Below are positions 58,806 to 64,000 of a DNA stretch of 64,000 nt, piece after piece. Positions within the stretch are counted from its first letter, which is position 1. The number at the start of each line of letters is the position of its first letter. A program made the position numbers and the translations under genes. The notes under the pieces were generated by a model. It searched no databases. It was not told where the DNA came from and saw only the letters and a program-made list of their open reading frames with translations. The stretch is from Thermosediminibacter oceani DSM 16646 (lineage in GTDB: Bacteria; Bacillota; Thermosediminibacteria; Thermosediminibacterales; Thermosediminibacteraceae), in NCBI RefSeq assembly GCF_000144645.1, contig NC_014377.1, forward strand, positions 1,240,001 to 1,304,000, in the 5' to 3' direction.

Positions 58806-61511
58806 GTGGAGGAAAAAAAGTGGTACGCTCTACATGCAAAGAATGTTGCCGAAATTTTTAGTACTCACCTGTCAAAGGGACTTTCATCCGAAGTCGCCCA
58901 ACAAAGGCTTAAGGACCACGGCTATAACGAGCTTGTGGGTAAAAGAGGGCCGACTTTGTTTGAAATGTTTTTGAGTCAATTCAAGGACTTCCTGGTATTA
59001 ATACTTATCGTTGCTAGCCTGATATCCATGCTGGTAGGCGAAGTAGTAGATTCGGCTGTAATTATTATGATAGTAGTTTTAAATGCGATACTGGGTGTAG
59101 TGCAGGAATATAGAGCGAGTAAGGCTCTGGATGCTTTGAAGAAAATGGCAGCTCCTGAGGCGCGAGTTATTAGAGACGGCACGGTCCAGGTTATCCCTGC
59201 TCGTGAACTGGTTCCGGGGGATATAGTCTTGCTGGAAGCCGGAAACTACGTGCCGGCGGATCTGCGACTGGTGGAAAGTGTGAATTTGAAAATCGACGAA
59301 TCAGCACTTACCGGAGAATCGGTCCCTGTCGAAAAAAACGCCGATATAGTATTCAACGAAGAGAGGCCCCTCGGAGACAGGACAAATTCTGCTTTTATGG
59401 GCACTGTGGTTACTTACGGCAGGGGCAAAGGCATAGTAGTATCGACGGGCATGAAGACTGAAATAGGTATGATCGCCAAAATGCTCGAGTCTTACCAGGA
59501 TGAAGTTACGCCTCTCCAGAAAAAATTGGAGGAAACGGGAAAAACGCTTGGAATCGCCTGCCTCGTCATATGCGGCATTGTCTTTTTAGTGGGGCTATTG
59601 AGAGACATCCCATTTTTAGAGATGTTCATGATTTCTGTCAGCCTTGCGGTAGCGGCTATACCCGAAGGTCTCCCCGCAATATTGACAATAGTCTTGGCAC
59701 TCGGCCTGCAGCGCATGGTAAAGCGGAATGCGATTATAAAAAAATTGCACGCTGTAGAAACTCTAGGAAGTACTACTGTTATATGCTCCGATAAAACCGG
59801 TACCCTAACTCAGAACCAGATGACTGCAACAAAAATTTTTACAAATGGCCGATTTATTTCAATCACCGGAGAAGGCTACAGGCCTGAAGGAGAATTTTAC
59901 CTTGACGGCTCCAGAATCATCGACCCCAAATCCGATACGAGTCTTGAACTGCTCCTGAAAATTGGAGCTCTCTGCAACGATTCAAAGCTGGAAGAAAGCG
60001 GTACAGAAAAAGAAGATCAAAAAACATGGAGAATTCTCGGTGACCCCACCGAAGGAGCACTTGTGGTTGCTGCTGCTAAAGCCGGAATATTCGTCGAAGA
60101 CCTAGAGAAGACGCAGCCCCGCGTTAACGAAATTCCCTTTGATTCGGATAGAAAGCTGATGACCACAATTCATCCTTTTGACGGAAAATATATAGCATAT
60201 GCAAAAGGGGCACCGGATGTCCTTTTAGGTCTTTCAAATTATATTTACAAAGACGGTCAGGAGGTACCTTTAACACAGGAAGACAGAAAAGCAATAATTG
60301 AGGCCAATAAAGCAATGGCGTCTCAGGCTCTCAGGGTACTTGCCCTGGCTTACAGGCCCCTTGACACCCTCCCGGATGAACCGAAATCAGAAGACATTGA
60401 AAAAGATTTCGTATTTGTCGGTTTGATAGGCATGATTGACCCTCCGCGGCCTGAAGCCATAGAGGCGATAAAGGTATGTAAACAGGCAGGTATAAGGCCT
60501 GTAATGATTACCGGCGATCACAGAGACACGGCGGTAGCTATAGCGAAGGATCTAGGCATGATTGAAAACGAAGCAGGTGTACTAACAGGCTCTGAACTGG
60601 ACTCCATGAGCGACGACGATCTGTTCCATAAATCTAAGGAAGTATCGGTTTACGCTAGAGTATCACCAACTCATAAACTAAGGATAGTAGAGGCTATAAA
60701 AAATAATGGCCATATCGTCGCAATGACCGGGGACGGAGTCAATGACGCGCCAGCACTAAAGAAGGCCGATATAGGCGTGGCAATGGGCATTACCGGCACC
60801 GACGTCGCCAAGGAAACCGCCGACATGATCCTGGTCGACGACAATTTTGCTAGCATAGTTTCGGCAGTGGAAGAAGGCAGGGTTATTTACTCCAACATAC
60901 GCAAATTCATATTCTTCCTGCTCTCTTGTAACATCTCGGAGATCCTCATTATATTCGCCTCCATGCTAGCTGGATTGCCCATACCGCTGAAGCCTATTCA
61001 GCTTTTGTGGATAAACGTGCTTACAGACGCATTCCCGGCTCTAGCTCTTGGTATTGAAAAGAAAGAGCCGGATATCATGCAACGGCCGCCTAGAAGGCCG
61101 GAAGAACCCATAATAGATGCCCGCATGCGGTGGCAAATTGCGATAAATAGCATTTTCATGGCCCTTTCTACATTGGGAGTATTCGTTCTTGCTTTGAAAA
61201 ATAGTGCCAGTATCGAAAAGGCAAGGACTCTTGCTTTTGCTACGCTGATTTTCTGCGAAGTCTTGTGGGCTTACTCTACCCGCTCCGAAACCCATTCAGT
61301 ATTCAAAATCGGATTTTTCTCCAACCGCTTTATGGTAATAGCATCATTTATCTCGCTGAGTTTGCTGCTGGCTGTAATCTATGTGCCGTTCTTGAGGGCC
61401 ATCTTCGATACAACCTACTTATCTTTCTACGAAATGGATCTCGTGGTATTATTTGGTTGGATACCCTTTGTAGCTGCGGAGATAAGCAAAATATTCCTGA
61501 GAAAGAGATAG
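58806..61511 (+). CDS. P2-type cation-transporting ATPase under Mn2+ riboswitch control
   Basis: About 901 residues from GTG 58806 (GGAGGG six bases upstream); an in-frame ATG at 58782 lies before that site. P-type motifs in order: TGES (LTGESVPVEKNA, about residue 170), the M4 segment VAAIPEGLPAILTIVLALGL (about 285), phosphorylation site ICSDKTGTLTQNQM (about 325), nucleotide-binding KGAPDVLL (about 470) and the hinge MTGDGVNDAPALKKADIGVA (about 640). Ten membrane helices are expected. The sequence is SERCA/YloB-like, usually annotated as a Ca2+ ATPase. The riboswitch indicates that it exports Mn2+, perhaps with Ca2+, to relieve excess. Confidence 0.93.
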   Translation: MEEKKWYALHAKNVAEIFSTHLSKGLSSEVAQQRLKDHGYNELVGKRGPTLFEMFLSQFKDFLVLILIVASLISMLVGEVVDSAVIIMIVVLNAILGVVQEYRASKALDALKKMAAPEARVIRDGTVQVIPARELVPGDIVLLEAGNYVPADLRLVESVNLKIDESALTGESVPVEKNADIVFNEERPLGDRTNSAFMGTVVTYGRGKGIVVSTGMKTEIGMIAKMLESYQDEVTPLQKKLEETGKTLGIACLVICGIVFLVGLLRDIPFLEMFMISVSLAVAAIPEGLPAILTIVLALGLQRMVKRNAIIKKLHAVETLGSTTVICSDKTGTLTQNQMTATKIFTNGRFISITGEGYRPEGEFYLDGSRIIDPKSDTSLELLLKIGALCNDSKLEESGTEKEDQKTWRILGDPTEGALVVAAAKAGIFVEDLEKTQPRVNEIPFDSDRKLMTTIHPFDGKYIAYAKGAPDVLLGLSNYIYKDGQEVPLTQEDRKAIIEANKAMASQALRVLALAYRPLDTLPDEPKSEDIEKDFVFVGLIGMIDPPRPEAIEAIKVCKQAGIRPVMITGDHRDTAVAIAKDLGMIENEAGVLTGSELDSMSDDDLFHKSKEVSVYARVSPTHKLRIVEAIKNNGHIVAMTGDGVNDAPALKKADIGVAMGITGTDVAKETADMILVDDNFASIVSAVEEGRVIYSNIRKFIFFLLSCNISEILIIFASMLAGLPIPLKPIQLLWINVLTDAFPALALGIEKKEPDIMQRPPRRPEEPIIDARMRWQIAINSIFMALSTLGVFVLALKNSASIEKARTLAFATLIFCEVLWAYSTRSETHSVFKIGFFSNRFMVIASFISLSLLLAVIYVPFLRAIFDTTYLSFYEMDLVVLFGWIPFVAAEISKIFLRKR

Positions 61512-61512
61512 T

Positions 61513-61550
61513 AAAAAAAGAAGAGCTTGTCTTTCAAGACAAGCTCTTCT
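61513..61550. terminator. Bidirectional terminator between the ATPase and fur
   Basis: A perfect 15-pair stem AGAAGAGCTTGTCTT/AAGACAAGCTCTTCT with a two-base centre. Seven T follow on the minus strand (end of fur) and a weaker T-rich tail on the plus strand. Confidence 0.88.
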
Positions 61551-62018
61551 TTACTCTTTGCCTTCCTGGCATTTCTTGCAGTATCCCAGAAATTTAACAA
61601 CATGGTCAATAATTTTAAATTCGTTTTTGGCTTCAATCTGATCTTCCAGGTCGTCCAGAAGATCGTCGTCAAACTCATAAACCTGCCCGCATTTCAGGCA
61701 AACCAGATGGTGATGCTGATGTTTTTCTTCCTCACTTAGTTCATACCTGTAGCAGCCATCGCCGAAGTTTAACTTCTTTATAATATCGCATTCGTCAAAA
61801 AGCTGTAAAGTCCTATAAATAGTAGCCAGCCCCACATCTGGAAACTTCTTTTTCACTAGGGCGTAAATTTCTTCGGTGCTCATATGCTTCGAAGGATTCT
61901 CTAAAAGCACATCCAGGGTTGCTCTCCTCTGGGGCGTGAGCTTCAACTCCCTGTCTTTTAACTTTTCTTCCAGCAATTTCAGCCTCCTTACTTTATCTTC
62001 ATCTTTTGTCTTTTCCAA
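61551..62018 (-). CDS. Fur family metalloregulator
   Basis: About 155 residues from a TTG at 62018 behind GGGAGGGG; a GTG at 62036 lacks that spacing. Winged helix LKLTPQRRATLDVLLENPSK and VGLATIYRTLQLFDECDIIK (residues about 30-85), regulatory metal site KHQHHHLVCLKCGQVYEFDD (about residues 102-121), and the second CxxC in FLGYCKKCQEG of the structural zinc site. Fur, PerR and Zur cannot be told apart safely by eye. Next to a Mn2+-controlled ATPase, a Mn/Fe-related role is plausible. Confidence 0.9.
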   Translation of the reverse strand: MEKTKDEDKVRRLKLLEEKLKDRELKLTPQRRATLDVLLENPSKHMSTEEIYALVKKKFPDVGLATIYRTLQLFDECDIIKKLNFGDGCYRYELSEEEKHQHHHLVCLKCGQVYEFDDDLLDDLEDQIEAKNEFKIIDHVVKFLGYCKKCQEGKE

Positions 62019-62054
62019 AATTTTCCCCTCCCGCACAACGGATGCGCCAAGTTA

Positions 62055-62083
62055 ATTATACACCCGCATTAATGCCAGTGCAA
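62055..62083 (-). promoter_or_regulatory. Sigma-A promoter of the fur-family gene
   Basis: TTGCAC (62083-62078), a 17-base spacer and TATAAT (62060-62055) on the minus strand, about 37 bases before the TTG start. The rest of the gap to the ABC operon (62084-62183) shows GC-rich inverted segments but nothing assigned. Confidence 0.85.
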
Positions 62084-62183
62084 GCTTTAGCCCACGCTCC
62101 TCCGAGTAGTGGAGTCTCTATGCAAGAACACTTCGGCTACCATCCAGTATCGCCATTATAGGGCGAAAGTCAAGCTTTACGAT

Positions 62184-62924
62184 CTACTTTTTCCACCGGC
62201 AAAATATCCTATCCAGAGCGTCTACAAATGAAAATAAAATCAATCCTATCCCGCCGAGAACCAGAATTCCCGAATACATGTCGATGTAATTTACCCTCAT
62301 CCAAGCATCCATAATAAAATATCCTATGCCTTGTACTGTTCCAAAGTTCTCTGTAAAAAACAAAACCGAAATAGCCGTGCCTGTACCCAGCCTCAGGGCG
62401 GTCAGCAATTCCGGCGCAGCTGCGGGCAGTATAATCTCCTTGAAAACAACTATATCGCCGGCACCCAATGATGTAAGGGAATAAAACATTTCTTTTGGTA
62501 TGTTTTTTACCGTGTCACGCATTGTGATAATGATTTGAAACACCGTTATAATAACTATCATCGTGATCTTGGACAATTCACCCAGGCCGAATAAAATCAT
62601 TACAATAGGCAATAAAGCGATTTTCGGTATGGGATATATAAAATATATTACCGGCGACAAAACTCTGTCTACAGAATGATAAAATCCCATTAAAAGCCCT
62701 AAAATAGAACCTATTAGTACCGAAAAGATAAGGCCTGCGATAATCCTGTATATGCTTAGGGCAGCGTGAGGAGCGATTTTTGAAAAAAATACTTCCCTCA
62801 AGTTGTAAAAGACGGCAGCCGGCGGCGGAAGCAAGGGACTTTTCACCACAGCGGACGCAATATGCCATAATATAACAATTAGAAAGAAAATAAAGATATA
62901 TTGGCTGGTGTTTTTTACCTTCAC
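62184..62924 (-). CDS. ABC transporter permease, nitrate/sulfonate/taurine type
   Basis: 246 residues with six membrane helices. The family loop before the EAA motif appears as LTSLGAGDIVVFKEIILPAA (about residues 147-166), with the following PELLTALRLGTGTAISVLFF. It resembles SsuC/TauC/ThiX permeases. It overlaps the ATPase gene by four bases and is the last gene of the operon. The substrate cannot be read from the sequence; sulfonate, taurine, nitrate and pyrimidine-precursor systems share this type. Confidence 0.88.
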   Translation of the reverse strand: MKVKNTSQYIFIFFLIVILWHIASAVVKSPLLPPPAAVFYNLREVFFSKIAPHAALSIYRIIAGLIFSVLIGSILGLLMGFYHSVDRVLSPVIYFIYPIPKIALLPIVMILFGLGELSKITMIVIITVFQIIITMRDTVKNIPKEMFYSLTSLGAGDIVVFKEIILPAAAPELLTALRLGTGTAISVLFFTENFGTVQGIGYFIMDAWMRVNYIDMYSGILVLGGIGLILFSFVDALDRIFCRWKK

Positions 62925-63670
62925 TTTTGTCTACCCTTTATCAAGTCTTTTAATTTAGATTTAATGCTGCTGTAAAGACCCAGGTCCTTAATTTCACGGG
63001 CACCAAAGAAGGGGTTATCGAACGTTTTAACGATTCGACCGGGAGGTCCCGTCATGACGGCTATTTTCTTCCCCAGATACATAGCTTCTTCGGTGCTGTG
63101 GGTCACAAACACCGTTGAGATAGAATCGCTTTCCCATACATCTAAAAAAAGGTCCTGCATTTCTTCTCTAGTTATTGCGTCGAGGGCGGAGAAAGGTTCA
63201 TCCATCAGCAAAATATCTGGCTTTAAAATAAACGCTCTTGCTATTGCTACTCTTTGTCTCTGGCCTCCACTTAACTCCCCGGGGTACCTAGTAAAAAGGC
63301 CGGAAAGGCCCATTCGGGACAATATGTATTCGGCATAATCTCTATCTGTTTTGGTTATTTTTTTCTTTACTCTTAACCCCAGCAGCGAATTTTCAATTAC
63401 GTTTTTCCAGGGCAAAAGCCCGTAATCCTGAAGGACGAGGCCTATTCGATGCTTCCTGGCATCGATAGGAGTTTTATCTATAAGAACTTCTCCTTTAAAT
63501 TCCTTTATAATCCCGGCCAGCGTGTAAAGCAGTGTGGATTTTCCACATCCCGACGGGCCAATTACGGCAACGATTCCGCCTTTTTCCACATCCAGGTTTA
63601 CCCCGGCCAGAGCCCTAAATTTTCCTCGTGAAGACTTGTAAAAGACTTCGAGGTTTCGAACCGTAATCAT
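62921..63670 (-). CDS. ABC transporter ATPase, SsuB/TauB type
   Basis: 249 residues. Walker A IGPSGCGKSTLLYTLAG (about residue 37), Q-loop VLQDYGLLPWKNV, signature ELSGGQRQRVAIARAFIL (about residue 133), Walker B DILLMDEPFSALD (about residue 154) and H-loop TVFVTHSTEEAMYLG. It energises the adjacent permease. The order SBP-ATPase-permease is complete on the minus strand. Confidence 0.94.
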   Translation of the reverse strand: MITVRNLEVFYKSSRGKFRALAGVNLDVEKGGIVAVIGPSGCGKSTLLYTLAGIIKEFKGEVLIDKTPIDARKHRIGLVLQDYGLLPWKNVIENSLLGLRVKKKITKTDRDYAEYILSRMGLSGLFTRYPGELSGGQRQRVAIARAFILKPDILLMDEPFSALDAITREEMQDLFLDVWESDSISTVFVTHSTEEAMYLGKKIAVMTGPPGRIVKTFDNPFFGAREIKDLGLYSSIKSKLKDLIKGRQK

Positions 63671-63689
63671 ATATAACGCCCGCTTTACT

Positions 63690-64000
63690 TTACTCTATGA
63701 ATCTACCGTCCACCAGTTCGTCAAAAGAATACGCCTTCTTTATCAGGCCTTTTTTTACCAGCCAGTCCATCACCCCGTCAAAATCCTCTTTAGACGGAAG
63801 TTCCGCCTTCGTGTATTCCGGCAGGACTATGGTGTCTTTAACTTCTTCAGGGAACCCGGCCTTTTCAATCACAACATCAATATAAGCTGACTTTTCATTT
63901 TGTTTAAGATATTCGACAGCCTTGTTATACGCCTTATAAAAGGCCTTTATTTCATCCTCTTTTCTTTCTAATGCCTCCGGAGTAAACAGCAATACCCCCG
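63690..64000 (-). CDS. ABC transporter substrate-binding protein, NMT1/SsuA type (partial, C-terminus)
   Basis: At least 103 codons at the C-terminus; the frame is open to the right edge, so the N-terminus and signal peptide are outside. LLFTPEALERKEDEIKAFYK, YLKQNEKSAYIDVVIEKAGF and KEDFDGVMDWLVKKGLIKKA match the last helices of NMT1/THI5/SsuA-type binding proteins. It is the first gene of the transporter operon. The missing ligand-binding half prevents a substrate call. Confidence 0.82.
   Translation of the reverse strand, partial: GVLLFTPEALERKEDEIKAFYKAYNKAVEYLKQNEKSAYIDVVIEKAGFPEEVKDTIVLPEYTKAELPSKEDFDGVMDWLVKKGLIKKAYSFDELVDGRFIE

Overview
The window comes from the chromosome of a low-GC, endospore-forming, probably thermophilic anaerobic firmicute of the Thermosediminibacter/Tepidanaerobacter/Thermoanaerobacter type. 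The evidence is spo0A, spoIVB, an eight-gene spoIIIA operon and an uninterrupted sigK, the core order recN-argR-nadK-tlyA / ispA-xseB-xseA-nusB / asp23, and a complete OLE RNA with its partner gene oapA, a pair best known from extremophilic and anaerobic Firmicutes. Genus placement is inference. Almost every gene lies on the minus strand, so the window reads as a series of leftward operons. The exceptions are the two IS21 elements and one P-type ATPase.

Layout by coordinate. 1-5210: host genes for a PHP/endonuclease Q-like protein (cut by the window edge), a Nudix hydrolase, a DUF3866 protein, a membrane GT4-family enzyme, SteB-like and SteA-like proteins. About 5290-26210: an accessory island between steA and spo0A. 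It holds an IS1182-type element (5321-6864) and a head-only prophage or satellite: capsid, scaffold, minor head protein, portal, large and small terminase, a DHH-like protein, a PrimPol/CHC2 primase broken by IS21 copy 1, small regulatory genes, a sigma-like protein with an overlapping AP2-domain frame, degenerate zinc-ribbon repeats broken by IS21 copy 2, and a tyrosine integrase. No tail or lysis gene is visible. Without the two IS21 copies it is about 14.7 kb.

26214-38337: spo0A, spoIVB, recN, argR, nadK, a membrane-anchored nuclease-like protein, tlyA, oapA, the OLE RNA (33574 to about 34182) with its own sigma-A promoter, then ispA, xseB, xseA, nusB, a DUF2273 protein, amaP and asp23. 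38347-43403: the spoIIIAA-AH operon of the forespore-mother-cell channel. 43469-46653: a CD1247-like acidic zinc-ribbon protein, efp, a PepP/PepQ-type peptidase and an in-frame shikimate kinase-dehydroquinase fusion. 46650-53665: a compact type IV pilus operon (pilB, pilC, four prepilin-like proteins, comFB, pilM, pilN, pilO) coupled to the aroK-aroQ gene by a 4-base overlap. 53689-58318: yqeG, sigK, a class B penicillin-binding protein, mltG and queT.

58563-64000: a yybP-ykoY (Mn2+) riboswitch driving a P2-type cation ATPase on the plus strand, a Fur-family regulator, and a nitrate/sulfonate/taurine-type ABC transporter cut by the right edge.

The most notable items are the complete OLE RNA/OapA pair, the head-only island directly behind spo0A (whose integrase ribosome binding site lies in a long hairpin), the sigma-AP2 overlap at a T7 run, the structured non-coding gap between the two terminase genes, and the AroK-AroQ fusion whose linker looks like former intergenic DNA.
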